Position numbers and translations under genes: made by a program. Below, piece by piece: positions 42,171-52,659 of a stretch of DNA of 64,000 nt. The first letter of the stretch is position 1, and each line of letters opens with the position of its first letter. The notes under the pieces were generated by a model. The model had not been told where the DNA came from. It did no database searches and saw nothing but the letters and a program-made list of their open reading frames with translations. This DNA is from Seminavis robusta. Its lineage: Eukaryota > Bacillariophyta > Bacillariophyceae > Naviculales > Naviculaceae. The stretch covers positions 62,001 through 126,000 of the forward strand of contig CAICTM010000069.1 of assembly GCA_903772945.1 (NCBI GenBank), read 5' to 3'.

Positions 42171-43205
42171 TCATTCAATCGCAGCTGCCATGTAAGTGAA
42201 TTGCCCGCCTGCATCCTCCACAGTCCCCATACCAGGCGGAGAAAAATGTGGAGATATCAACAGGGCATCTTCCGCAGCTATCCGTTTCAATAGTTTTCTC
42301 CTCGCTTCACAACTAGTTGTGGCATGCCATTTTGAGTTGTTTCTCAGAGCTGGCATCCATGTTGTTTCCACATTCGACATTGGAAGGAAGGGGCGGCTTT
42401 TCCAAGCACAACAATCAAAGAGAGGCACCAGGTCTGGATCTAAGACTTGATGAGCAAAATGCATCGCATCACCAATGTAAAAGGCAACTTGTGGTGGCAT
42501 GTCTTCATCCTCTGCAGTTTTGCCTTCAATCCTTACAGCAATGTGACCAGGGGTGTGACCAGCACACAGAACTGCTGTTAGCTGAGGACATTTTTCCTCG
42601 TCAATGGGAATATTGTTGTCGTCGTCACCGTCCAACAGCCGCAGCCTACCCTGTTCTTTCAAAGGCTCAAATCTGTCAACTGCATCTTGTTTCCATGGAC
42701 ACCCCGAATAGGTCGCAAACTCGTATTCTTTGCTATGCAAAACATGAACGGCGTTCGGAAAGGATCCAACCCACCCAACATGGTCTCCGTGGCAGTGAGA
42801 ATGGACGACAAAGTGGATATCTTCCAACGATAATCCCAGTTCCTCCTGTAGTATCTTGTCCAAAGCATGTGGAGGTTTTTCAGGAACTGGGTGACCTGAG
42901 CACTTTTCGACCTCCTCAATCCACGGCCCAACTCCTGCATCCAGCAGAACATTCGTACCAGTTGGCAATCGTACCAAACAGATCCCAAAGCGCATCAAGG
43001 ATAGTCGCCCATCCTTCAGAGGAAGATTGGGATGAGAATCTGGGTGGAAGGGAAAGTCTGGATCCACTTCGTAGCACGCTTCAGTCAGATTTAGGATTTG
43101 GATCCCCCCAAGAGAAGCTCGAGTTAATGGTTGCCACGAATCTGGTGGGCTTGGATGCAATTTGGATTTGATTCGTTCGTACACTTCATTGGGCAAACTT
43201 GTCAT
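42171..43205 (-). CDS. Metallo-beta-lactamase-fold hydrolase
   Basis: Single exon, 344 residues from the ATG at 43203-43205. The MBL metal motifs are present in order: HSHCHGDHVGW (HxHxDH form, about residues 135-145), GHTPGH (His of motif 3), GDAMHFAHQ (Asp bridging), and SPHFSPPGMG (last His). The fold hydrolyses esters, lactones, thioesters or phosphodiesters; the spacing recalls the quorum-lactonase/AttM and related lactonase group, but the substrate cannot be read from sequence. No targeting signal seen; probably cytosolic. Confidence 0.85.
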   Translation of the reverse strand: MTSLPNEVYERIKSKLHPSPPDSWQPLTRASLGGIQILNLTEACYEVDPDFPFHPDSHPNLPLKDGRLSLMRFGICLVRLPTGTNVLLDAGVGPWIEEVEKCSGHPVPEKPPHALDKILQEELGLSLEDIHFVVHSHCHGDHVGWVGSFPNAVHVLHSKEYEFATYSGCPWKQDAVDRFEPLKEQGRLRLLDGDDDNNIPIDEEKCPQLTAVLCAGHTPGHIAVRIEGKTAEDEDMPPQVAFYIGDAMHFAHQVLDPDLVPLFDCCAWKSRPFLPMSNVETTWMPALRNNSKWHATTSCEARRKLLKRIAAEDALLISPHFSPPGMGTVEDAGGQFTYMAAAIE

Positions 43206-44634
43206 GACTGAAGACTAGCTAGTAGATAGAAGTGAAGTATACATGTAGTAGCAAGCGCTAGAGCCGGGGCTACGGTACCAGGCACCGGCAGCATAGGGAA
43301 GGAGCCGATATCAACTTTTTGTCTGCTGCATTTGCTTCCACTTGGCCGTTGTCTTGTTGTCTTCGGTCTTTCTTCGTGGGTTCTGGGGAAGATTGGATCA
43401 AGTGAGGTTCCCTCTATTATTCAGCATGTTCCGTTTTTAGGCGCTGAAAGAATTCCCCACCTTACCGATGTCAAATTACCTTATTCTGCTAGAGCGATAT
43501 GAACATGTTGGGATTTCTTGCTTGTTGCTTTGCTTCTTGGTTTATCAAAAGGTTACCGGTAGATAATCACAGAGCGCTTCTCAGGTCTTGCTTTATCCTA
43601 TTATTGGCCATGACCGTACTCTAGAGAGCTACAGTAAAATGCAGCTCCAAGAGGGCGTGACAATGGGTGTGACACTGCGTGACATTGAGCGCACCCGCAA
43701 ACAAGAAGGGAGAAGCCACAAGTTCCTTGCTTCCCACCAAACACTCCAGTATGGCATACCTACAGTACTCTGAGCATCAAAGTAAAAATTGAATGCCTCA
43801 AAGCTCGGAACGTACTGGGAATGAACAATCAAATCGTGAGTTTCTGCGACAAACAGCCCTTCGCCCATTTTGGTTGATATCATGTAGGCGGCGGAGTACA
43901 TGAAGCTGGTACGATTCGTAGATAGATGACCTTGACAGTTGAGAGAGACTTCAGATTGCAGATTGCAGCCCTCACGCGGCAGTTCGTGTGACCACTTGTT
44001 AACCGCTCTTTCGTCGGTTGTGAGACTAGCCAAAGCTTGTGCGCACATCTCATTCCCGGAACCTGCCAAAGTTTTTTCGGAATAGTCGACTGGCGATAAG
44101 GCTTCCCAGAGTAGAGCGTCCGTGAACCATGAAATCATTGCAAATGGGTACGATGGTTAGACGTCATCAAGCAAAATTTGGCAAGACCACTGGTCATAGG
44201 TGGTAGCGAGCTTGTTTTCTTAATTAAATTTTGGTATCTTTCCCACGCACTGATGTGTGCATGGGCAACTGGAACTGCTCCAAGAGTCATTTCCGGACAG
44301 CTTATGATGCAGTCACTATTTTTAAAGGAAACCTCCGTGGGATCAGTCGATAGTAATTGAAACTGTGACCTATGTGTTATTAAAAAATTAACTTGATCTG
44401 ACCACAACCTCCTAGATAACCTTGCCATTGGCAGTTAGGCTCAGCGAGCCATGTTCCCACGATATGTTCCAACCGGTAAGCGTCGGTAAGCATGTGTCAC
44501 ATAACCAATCCAATCCAATCTGACCAAGCCCAGTCGACTCGACTCCAAGCTAATAAGGAACATAATCTGGAACAACAAAACAACAAGAACAAGAAACTTG
44601 GACCACAAAACGAGAATAGTTTTCCATCAAAGCA
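43206..44634. other. Intergenic with uncertain ORF pair
   Basis: Contains the doubtful minus-strand frames 43629-44428 listed separately; otherwise nothing recognised. The right edge is the upstream region of the bZIP-like gene. Confidence 0.4.
43629..44428 (-). pseudogene. Unrecognised ORF pair, possible gene remnant
   Basis: Two open frames on the minus strand, 44135-44428 (97 codons, ATG start) and 43629-44138 (169 codons), abut in different frames. The stretch EGLFVAETHDLIVHSQYVPS with FNFYFDAQ reads like coding sequence, but I find no domain, no start context and no clear intron joining the two. It may be a decayed gene, or chance. No function is offered. Confidence 0.25.
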
Positions 44635-45351
44635 ATGGCACCCATGGTTACTAATAATCAACCCTCTACATCGAAATTCGAAGTTTCAGAGGATGTCGTC
44701 AGTGAACGGCACCTTCGGAAGCGGCTTGCCGCCAGAGTCCGGCAGCAGCGTTGTCGTGCTCGGAAGCGAGAAGCCAAGTTGGCAAAGACCCAACGCAATG
44801 TGAAAGCTCCTCGACCTACCGCTCAGCATCAAATCGTGAGAGGACCTGTTTTGATTCGCAGTCCACCACCACACATATCGCCTCGTATGTCAATGACACT
44901 GATGCATCACCCAACCTCCCCATTCATCATGTATCCAAGAAGGAGCGCACCTTTCGCGACCCCTGGAGCCCCGCCTCCTCCAACCATGTACTCGCCACCA
45001 CCACCTCCTCCTCCCATTGGAATGGGAAATGGTGCTTTTCATCGACGCCGGCCCATGCATAAAGACATCATGTCGGAATCGGTCTTGGCCCTGAGTATGA
45101 GCCGAAGTCCAGTTATGCGTCGTCCTCCTCCTTTGGTATCTCCTCCCCATCCATCCACAACGGCTATGCCCCACACAAGATTGTTTATTCCGCACATTCC
45201 CCGAGTGTCCCCTGTGGATCAGTCAAATAAGAAGTTTGGCATGGTTCCTCTGCTTCCTGATCTGGTGGTAGATCGTTTGGAACGAAAGGAGGAAACTGCC
45301 ATTGACGCCATGCTTTCTCTCCATCGATCTCCATCCAAGACTGAAGCCTAA
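44635..45351 (+). CDS. Basic-region (bZIP-like) protein with proline-rich tail
   Basis: Single exon, 238 residues from the ATG at 44635. Residues about 22-48 read RHLRKRLAARVRQQRCRARK followed by REAKLAK, resembling the DNA-contact part of bZIP factors, but the invariant Asn is not in place and no leucine zipper heptads follow. The middle is Pro/Met/Arg-rich (PPPPPPP stretch) and disordered. A similar block (RLAARxRQQRCRxRKR) recurs, as far as I know, in uncharacterised diatom proteins. A DNA- or RNA-binding role is likely from charge alone. Confidence 0.6.
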   Translation: MAPMVTNNQPSTSKFEVSEDVVSERHLRKRLAARVRQQRCRARKREAKLAKTQRNVKAPRPTAQHQIVRGPVLIRSPPPHISPRMSMTLMHHPTSPFIMYPRRSAPFATPGAPPPPTMYSPPPPPPPIGMGNGAFHRRRPMHKDIMSESVLALSMSRSPVMRRPPPLVSPPHPSTTAMPHTRLFIPHIPRVSPVDQSNKKFGMVPLLPDLVVDRLERKEETAIDAMLSLHRSPSKTEA

Positions 45352-46673
45352 GTTTGGACGAGGTATTTCGGATATCAAATCTTGAGGTGTCCCTTCTCTT
45401 GTCACGAGACGCTACAATTTCATTCTTTCTTTCATTTTCTACACTACACCCACCATCCTATGCTGACATTTTCCGCCTGTGCACTGATGCTGCTGTCTGC
45501 AGGTTCGAATGGCTTCAGCTTTGTACTGAATGCATGGGGAACAACCAGATCCTATCCTAAACTAGAAATCATACATATAGATCTTCATGGTAATCTTCTC
45601 CTACTAGCTACACGTATTAGTTGCCTTTGGAAGCCCAAGCGTATGATGTGCCTTTTGCCGACAAGCAACAAAAAGGTCTTGGGGGCTTGGATAGCTACCG
45701 GTAGGTAGAGAGCAAGCACAAGAGTCAAGAGCAAACGCCCCAGAATAGAGGCCATCTAGCTAGACGTGCCAACGGGTCCTCTAGAGGTTGCTAGATTGAT
45801 TGATCAAGGAAGAACAAAGCTTGCTTGTCTCGTGATGGATGCAATCAAGAACAAGCAACTTGCCAATGCATCCAGTCACTCTTTGCTAAACTTGTATGGC
45901 AGAATCTTTGAAGCCTGTAGATCTAGTCGTGTCAAACCAGCATCGAACTCGAACTGGCTCCAGTGTACTACCTGGGCTGGGAATCCTTTCGCGTTGCGGC
46001 TGAGGTGCATGTAACCTGGTACCGGTCCGGGTGCACAGCTGGCAGGTGGAGTCGTGTGGAAAGTTGGGAGAAATGTGGATACGGACCGGACCCATGAGCA
46101 GTAACGATACGCTGTACCACGGCCCAGGAAGATCCATGTCAATCAATGAGTGCGGGACCTGTAGTTTGAACAACCCTTCACCAATTCATCATTTCCCTCC
46201 AGCAAATTGAATGATTCATTCAATCTTTCCTTTCAACACAAGCCAACAACACATTTCATCCCCCCAATTCAACAGTTTCATTATCAATTGAAGATTCCAA
46301 TTCTCACAGTTCACACCAATGCATCACATTCATCGCCGCTTTGCAAACTTTATAGACAGACAGTGCACTTGCTGGAAACCTCTTCTGAGTTCCATCCAGG
46401 AGACTATCTTTGTTTGACAATGTTTCCTAAGGCGGCCTCTGTTGCAAAAACATACAAACTAGCTTGAAGCTATATCTATATGTATCCATCAGTAGTAGCT
46501 AGCTTGATCTTTGTTTATGTATGTATTCTAATGGAATAGGGTGGTGCTCAGGAATGAAATTAACTTGACCATCAATTTTGATTGCCGTCACTGACATCAT
46601 TGTTTATTGGCACCACCGGCAAAACATGGTTCTTCTTCGTGTCTTTTTGCCTACAGTAACTTCCGCCAACTAG
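45352..46673. other. Intergenic, 1.3 kb, no gene seen
   Basis: Small open frames without domains. It lies between the 3' ends of two convergent genes. An ACCGGTAGGTAG word is at about 45697-45708 and GTACCGG at about 46019. Confidence 0.45.
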
Positions 46674-47822
46674 TTACGAAGCTCTGCTGGTGCGCCGTTT
46701 CCTATTGTTGCGTCCACCTCTGTAAAACCGAACGAGTCGCCTCCAGAAGCCTTTCTGATCCTCCAATTCACGCATGGCCTTTTCCTGTTTCAAGAGTCCG
46801 ATGGCCTCCTGAAAAAACTTGCGTTCCTTGTCTCTCTGTTCCGCCCATTCCTCCTTGGCGACTTGCATGGCTGTTGCATGCTGTAATTTTTCAAATTGCA
46901 TCTGTTCTTTCACTGCCACCATTTCATCTTCTAAAAGCTGATTGCGATTACCTAGCTCTTCGAGCAAGTAACTTGTTTCTTGGTCTCGTTTTTGTTTGGC
47001 TTGGGATAGTTCCGTGTGTAGTTTGCTCACGTCTTCTTCCAGTCGATCATTTTCTGTCTTCCATTCTTTCTGCAATTGATCTAGTTCGTTCTTGTACTGC
47101 GCAGCTTCTTGATGATATCTTGTTTCCAACAGATCCAACTTGTCCAGGAGTATCTGTTCTCTGGCTTCGGCTGATGCAACGGCGGCCGTGGCAATTTCGA
47201 GAGATTCATTCCATTCCCCTTCCTTTTGGGCTCTCCACTCGGATGTTTCCTTGCGCAATTGTTGCGTGGTTTCATCCTGCTGCACTTTGGCTTGTGCCAG
47301 TAACTTGCGTTCCAATTGGCTCATCGCTAGGGCATGATCTTTTTGCAATGCAGCCTCTTGTTTTTGCCAAGACGATTCCTGAGCTTGCAACTGAGACTGA
47401 TGTGACTGATTGACTTGTACAAGGGCATGTTGTTGGAGTTCTAAATCTTGTTCCAGATCCATCACATGGGATTGTAAACGGTCCAATTCTCTTTGATCCT
47501 CCAACTGGGAAACATTCATGTGATTCACCACATCTTCTAACACTGAAAGTTTGGCCTGCAGCAGGATGCTGTTGCCATCATTGCCATCACTATTTAGTTC
47601 TTGTGGTTGCAGCTCTGCTTCTGACGATTCATTATCCTCCATGGTAGTGAGCAGGCATGTTGCCTTGTGACGTCGATGCGCCCTCTGGGCAGGAGATAAC
47701 CATTGATGCTGATAATTCGGAAGGACCAACGACCAAGCTGAAGATGAGCACAGCGTCAACAATACCACTACCCTCGTACTTGTGGGTCTCATGGCGCACC
47801 GAACAGATGATTGTTGTGTCAT
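46674..47822 (-). CDS. Secreted or plastid-targeted long coiled-coil protein
   Basis: Single exon, 382 residues from the ATG at 47820-47822; a second Met at 47792 (MRPTSTRVVVLLTLC) gives a cleaner signal peptide ending at SSAWS, a variant of the ASAF plastid motif (Trp in place of Phe). Residues about 80-360 are nearly all coiled coil (ENDRLEEDVSKLHTELSQAK, ATAMQVAKEEWAEQRDKERK). The C-terminus is basic (RRLVRFYRGGRNNRKRR). A scaffold protein of the plastid or secretory system is plausible; no family is recognised. Confidence 0.65.
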   Translation of the reverse strand: MTQQSSVRCAMRPTSTRVVVLLTLCSSSAWSLVLPNYQHQWLSPAQRAHRRHKATCLLTTMEDNESSEAELQPQELNSDGNDGNSILLQAKLSVLEDVVNHMNVSQLEDQRELDRLQSHVMDLEQDLELQQHALVQVNQSHQSQLQAQESSWQKQEAALQKDHALAMSQLERKLLAQAKVQQDETTQQLRKETSEWRAQKEGEWNESLEIATAAVASAEAREQILLDKLDLLETRYHQEAAQYKNELDQLQKEWKTENDRLEEDVSKLHTELSQAKQKRDQETSYLLEELGNRNQLLEDEMVAVKEQMQFEKLQHATAMQVAKEEWAEQRDKERKFFQEAIGLLKQEKAMRELEDQKGFWRRLVRFYRGGRNNRKRRTSRAS

Positions 47823-48590
47823 TCTAAATTCTAACGAAAGGGATATTGCCACAAAACCAAGCTAGCTAGCTAGTAGATAGAGCTGGAATCTGAGAATGCT
47901 TATTAGTTAGACAGGAATCTTCGACAGCCTCCGATGATGAGAGTGTTGAATCTTTGCTCCTGAATCTAGAATCCGTTGATTTGACTGTCACTCTTGACTT
48001 TTGACTGCCCGATGTCAAAAGTTGACATGCGAAAGTGATGAGTGGCTCCAAATGGAAGGTGAGAGGAAGTTTCAGTTCTTTTGTTCTGGACAGAATTTTG
48101 AATCAAAGCCGGTAGAGCTGTATAAAATGGACCCAGAAGGGGCAAAATTTTGACGTGTCTTGAGAAGGGACGTAGTGCGTGAGTTTTACGCGGACATTTA
48201 GAACTGGTGCCGTGTCACCAGCCATCACCGGACACAGCCCGACTTCACGACTTGCATGCATTCCTCCTTTTCGCGGCGCATGCTGCCAAGAAGGGAACTT
48301 CAAGAGACGGGAACACTGCCATTTAGCCATCCTGCCATTGTCGACTGAAGCCCACCAACCGGATAGAGCAAGCAAGAACCTACTTGTCAAAAGGACCACT
48401 CCACTTTATCAATGGCCATGATCCCATATTTGCCTCAAGCAAACGACGAAGAGCCGCTTGCCAAGTACCGGTAGAACGGTCGACTGGGTTTGTTTACTGC
48501 ATCGTCACTCCGTCTTGAGAAGCGAGAACAGAAAAGCACGCAACGGCAGTCCTTCTTTTCTGTTTGCTTGGTGGAACAGTGGACGCTACG
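47823..48590. other. Divergent intergenic region
   Basis: Shared upstream region of the coiled-coil gene and the 2H phosphoesterase gene. GCTAGCTAGCTAGTAG at 47861-47876 is one of the longest self-complementary runs of the window. A further ACCGGTAG lies near 48467. No gene seen. Confidence 0.45.
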
Positions 48591-49355
48591 ATGCTCTTGA
48601 GAGAGCCTTATCAGTTCATTTTCAAGGGTAAGTCAACACATAATACATGTACTGTATTATGTTACTACCGGTAGCATTTATTTGGTTGGCGTGTCGCTGA
48701 CCTTTCTGTACATGTATGTTTTCCATCTGTTGTTATTCATTTCCCAGGGTATTCTATTTGGCTGGAAGTGGAACAGCAAAATGGGGATTTGGACAATGCA
48801 ATCCAATGTGCAGCTTCTGAGAAGTCTCTCTTCCCCATCCCGGATGCTCACTGCACCGTCCTCTACGGAGCCACGCACTTGTCCGAGAGGGAAGCCATGC
48901 AATGCTTCCGTGACAAGGTAGTTCCTTTACTGGAGAGGCGCGGTGGGTGGCCATCCCTCAAACCAAAATGCTCCAACAGTGGCGTCGCTTTTGATGGGGT
49001 TGATGGGGAAGAGATGGACATGTCATGGATGGAGTTATCCTTTCATTCGTCCGAAGCTCATGAAGCTATGGTTGACAGCGTCTATTCGTGTTTCTACGGC
49101 GGCAGCAAGAGAGGTTGCGTTACCACTGAGCGAATTGGGCCCTGGCTTCCGCATGTCTCCATTGCCTATGATAGTCCCGAGGACACCGTGTTGGACGAAG
49201 TCTACACTGCTGAGTTATTTGACAGAATTCCTTCTCTCCTGAGCAAGTCTTGCAGAGATGTTGTGGGCATTTCTCTATGGCGAACAGAGGGCAAACTATG
49301 GGACTGGGAATGTTTGGACAGAGTATCCTTGCTCCCAGAAAAGAAGGCGTGCTGA
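48591..49355 (+). CDS. 2H phosphoesterase superfamily protein (cyclic phosphodiesterase-like)
   Basis: Two exons, 48591-48627 and 48748-49355, intron 120 bp; 214 residues. Translation starts MLLREPYQFIFKG-YSIWLEVE. The two HxT/S motifs of the superfamily are present: HCTVLYG at about residue 49 and HVSIAYD at about residue 145, about 95 residues apart, as in plant and yeast cyclic nucleotide phosphodiesterases (CPD1). Those enzymes open ADP-ribose 1'',2''-cyclic phosphate from tRNA splicing. Substrate remains inferred. Intron acceptor TTCCCAG is clear. Confidence 0.75.
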
Positions 49356-50183
49356 TAGAATATATTATACTCGTATGAGTACAGGTACATGTAGAAATAA
49401 ATGAACGAATGGACGAGTGACATCCAATTATTAGATTCCAGCTTATCACAGTTGCTCGCAAAAGGAATGAAACTGCGCATCTGTAGCGGAGTCTTCAAAT
49501 ACGAAAGCAATGATATCTATTTGACAGCGGCGAGGGTGCGTAATGATGCCGATGGCCCTTTCAGGAAGCAGAATAAAAAAGTCCTTTTTAGTTTCGTGCG
49601 TAGGAGACGAACTTACCCTTGAGGCAAGACAAAAAGTATCTGACCAGGCGCCATGCAGCCAGCCACCAAGCAAGCAGCTTGCTTGAAGAGACTAGGGCTT
49701 CAGCCAAGCACCAGTTAGTTGTAGCTATCGATTTGGTGGTAGCTGCAGCGCATCCCGTTTGGTTGCCCCGGTGCACTTGCTTGACCTTTGTAGTGCAGCG
49801 AACCCCACGACCGCGAAAGCCAGGACGTGACTGGCTGGGTCAGTTCATGGCAACCACTGATACCGGTATGATAGAGCAAGCAACCATGCCTTCGTTAACC
49901 AGTGGTTGCTCGGCCTCACCACAATGTAAAAGCGACATCAACGAACGAACGAGGCACGCAAACCTCACGATCCCACAGAAGAGAACCCACCCAAGCCACA
50001 GGGAACCGACATGGTTCCAACACATCGGTTGCAGACTCGAAACAGAGCCTTGTGGTTAATTATTGTTGTCTTATAGTAACATCATTCTTTCATTTTCTCT
50101 AATATATCCAGCTTTCCAACCTGACCAACCCGTCATGCCATCCACTTGCGCATACATCCTCTACCGTAGCTAGCTGCGCAAGT
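49356..50183. other. Intergenic, no gene seen
   Basis: Between two convergent 3' ends. Small overlapping open frames only; no domain and no repeat of note. Confidence 0.45.
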
Positions 50184-51231
50184 TTAGGTCAGATCAAAAT
50201 CATCCTCTTCTCCATCGCCGCCGCCTCCACCAGCTTCATCGTCGATTGTCTTTTTCACTTTGACCAAAATGGATGTCTTCCAGGGATCCAGTTTGGAAAT
50301 TCTATCGTATTCAAAGCAGGCGGTACCAAATCCTTCGGTATCGTAATTTTCCACACATTCGACCAGTTGTCGTGCGAATTTTCCTTCTCGTGATTCACCA
50401 AAGGTATAATCGACTCCTTCGTAACGCTGCAATGCCTGGGTGGCGCCAATGGGATCACCACTGGCCAAATGGCAGAGTGTGGACTGCAAAAAATACCCCT
50501 TGGCATTGAATTTCAACAAATTGGAATCAAGGCAACGCCGTCCCAAATCATCGTATATTTGGGCGGCACGCGTAAGATCGGGAGGATCCAAAGCTCCCGA
50601 GCAGAGCTCGGCAACTTTTGCTAGGCACTGGGACGACTGACTCTTGGCATCTTCCATGCCAAACAATTCCGAAGCTTGCTCGTAGGATTCAATGGCCAGC
50701 ACAATGGAAGACTTTTCGGAATCCGTGCTGACTTCTTCATTCTCATACAGCTCGGCGCATTCTTTGCAGAGCTTGGCGGCCTGCGTAATTCGACCATTGT
50801 CGGTGTAGAGTGCAACTGCTTCACTAAACGCCTTGACGGCATCCTCGGGGTTGCTCTTGGTAAAGCATTTTCCTAAAAATTCAAATACGAAAATTCGGTA
50901 AGAATGACACGCTCGACTACCAAAATAGACCCCTTTCAATACGAAAATTCGAGAACCCACCTGCTGCCGCCATGTCTTTGCTGGCTTCATTGAGGTTGGT
51001 CAATTGATCACGATGAATCTCAGCAGCCCTTCGATATGCCTCTCCTGCTTCCTGATTAAATCCTCCGACCTTGTAGGCATTCGCGGCTTGCTCCATCGAC
51101 TCCGCGGCCTCTTCGTACTTTTTCTCCTTTGAAGAGGAGAACCATGAGCTTTTCGATTTGCTCAGCTTCTGCTCGGCTTCTGCGATGAACGCATCGCCCT
51201 TCTCCTTTTGCCTCTTTGCCATTGCCGACAT
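50184..51231 (-). CDS. SNAP: Alpha-SNAP, SNARE disassembly adaptor
   Basis: Two exons, complement of 50961-51231 and 50184-50872, intron 88 bp; 319 residues. Opens with MSAMAKRQKEKGDAFIAEAE and KLSKSKSSWFSSS-KEKKYEEAAE, typical of alpha-SNAP. Helical TPR-like repeats follow (EAYRRAAEIHRDQ, ITQAAKLCKECAEL, AIESYEQASELF). The C-terminus (DWKTSILVKVKKTI equivalent: DPWKTSILVKVKK, then an acidic tail EEDDFDL) carries the Leu-containing end that stimulates NSF ATPase. It recruits NSF to SNARE complexes on membranes for their disassembly. Confidence 0.93.
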
Positions 51232-51611
51232 GATTGCCGTTTGGTTGTTTTGCTTTGTTTCTTGTTTGCTTCTTGTGCGGTTGCTGGTTGTGTGTCCAGT
51301 CAAGCAAATGCTGCTGGAGTGGATGCTGGAGATCCAATCCAAGAGTGGAGGCGAAGCAAAGGCGTCCGAAGAAGGCCGGTTTGGACTGTGCCATCGAAGA
51401 AGGGGCGGAGGGAAATCTCCACGCAAGCCAATCGTTCCCCAACGGTCGTTTTTCATGCCGTTTTTGCCTCACAAAATTATTCATCCGCCCTCTTGCCACC
51501 GCACACCTCGAGAGACAAAGAAGGATATTGGCAATGCCGTATGATCTATTTCTCTACTACCAATAGAAAGCAAGCTTACTAACTAGCTAGTTGACTGCAA
51601 CTCATGTCAAG
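51232..51611. other. Short divergent intergenic region
   Basis: Shared upstream region of alpha-SNAP (minus) and the RibD-type reductase (plus). An ACTAACTAGCTAGTTG word lies at about 51578-51593. No gene seen. Confidence 0.45.
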
Positions 51612-52502
51612 ATGCGGTGGCGGTTGTTTCTCCTGTCACCTCTCCTAAACTATCTGAGAGTTTTTAGCTGTGACAGAACTATTCGATCGATCACCAATGA
51701 CATCCTCTCGTGGCAGCAAGAGCACAGCAATCGCCAAGTGGACCGACCCTATGTAACAGTTACCTATGCACAGAGCTTGGACGGCAAGATTGCTCTTATT
51801 TTGGCAGACAAAGAGGGAAACGATGATGACTCGATATTATCATCCTCGGCTCCCACCTCTAGTAACTTTGCGCTAAGCGATCCCGCATCCTTCAAAATGA
51901 CACATGCTCTCAGGTCCATTCACGACGGGATCCTGGTGGGAGGAAAGACTTTATCAGTTGACAATCCACGCCTCAGTAATCGATTGTGGGGTACAGCTTC
52001 TCGCAAAATGTCTCGAGCAAGTGGACAACCCCGCCCCATTGTCTTGGATACACATTTAAAGCATATCAAGGCGCTAGGGAAGAACTGTCGAGCAACCAAT
52101 GTCATTGTATGTTGTTCCCAGGAAGTAGCCGCAACAGTGGATGCACAAGATCTACCAGATTCCATAGAGATTCTACGATGCCCGATAAACCTCGAAACCG
52201 GGAGAATTGATATCTTAGAGATGCTAAAGCAGTTGAAGCAAAAGTACAACATTCAAAGTCTAATGGTCGAAGGAGGCGCCAGTGTGCTGACATCATTTTA
52301 TAGTCAACCACAGTTGGTGGACTGTATCTGCATTACAGTGGCACCCAAGCTGTTGCTATGGAGAGGTTTGTCGGCTTTGAACACAGACAACAACTGCAGA
52401 GGTAGTAAAAGCAAATGCATCTTAGATCACGACGCCTTTGATTCCTCAAGGTTCTCCTTGTTGGGGAAAGATGCCATACTCTTGGCGAAGCTAAGAAACT
52501 AG
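51612..52502 (+). CDS. RibD-type pyrimidine reductase (riboflavin biosynthesis)
   Basis: Single exon, 296 residues from the ATG at 51612; an in-frame non-ATG extension begins at 51591. Domain RibD_C: RPYVTVTYAQSLDGKIAL, THALRSIHDGILVGGKTLSVDNPRL, LMVEGGASVLTSF. These are the NADPH-dependent reductase signatures of the yeast RIB7 and plant PyrR family, which reduce the ribosylamino side chain of the riboflavin precursor. No deaminase zinc motif is present, so this is a stand-alone reductase. The N-terminus (RWRLFLLSPLLNYLRVF) is hydrophobic and could be a targeting signal. Confidence 0.85.
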   Translation: MRWRLFLLSPLLNYLRVFSCDRTIRSITNDILSWQQEHSNRQVDRPYVTVTYAQSLDGKIALILADKEGNDDDSILSSSAPTSSNFALSDPASFKMTHALRSIHDGILVGGKTLSVDNPRLSNRLWGTASRKMSRASGQPRPIVLDTHLKHIKALGKNCRATNVIVCCSQEVAATVDAQDLPDSIEILRCPINLETGRIDILEMLKQLKQKYNIQSLMVEGGASVLTSFYSQPQLVDCICITVAPKLLLWRGLSALNTDNNCRGSKSKCILDHDAFDSSRFSLLGKDAILLAKLRN

Positions 52503-52659
52503 CTCAATGATCCGCAGTTGGAATCGATTCACACATCGGTTGGTTGGTTTTCTGTTCGTACTACATGTACTTGATACGGTACGCTCTACAAGGTGCCAAA
52601 GAGACCAGAGAAGAAAGCGCGCTCATGAACCTTGTACTACGGCACTACAGTAGTTGCTG

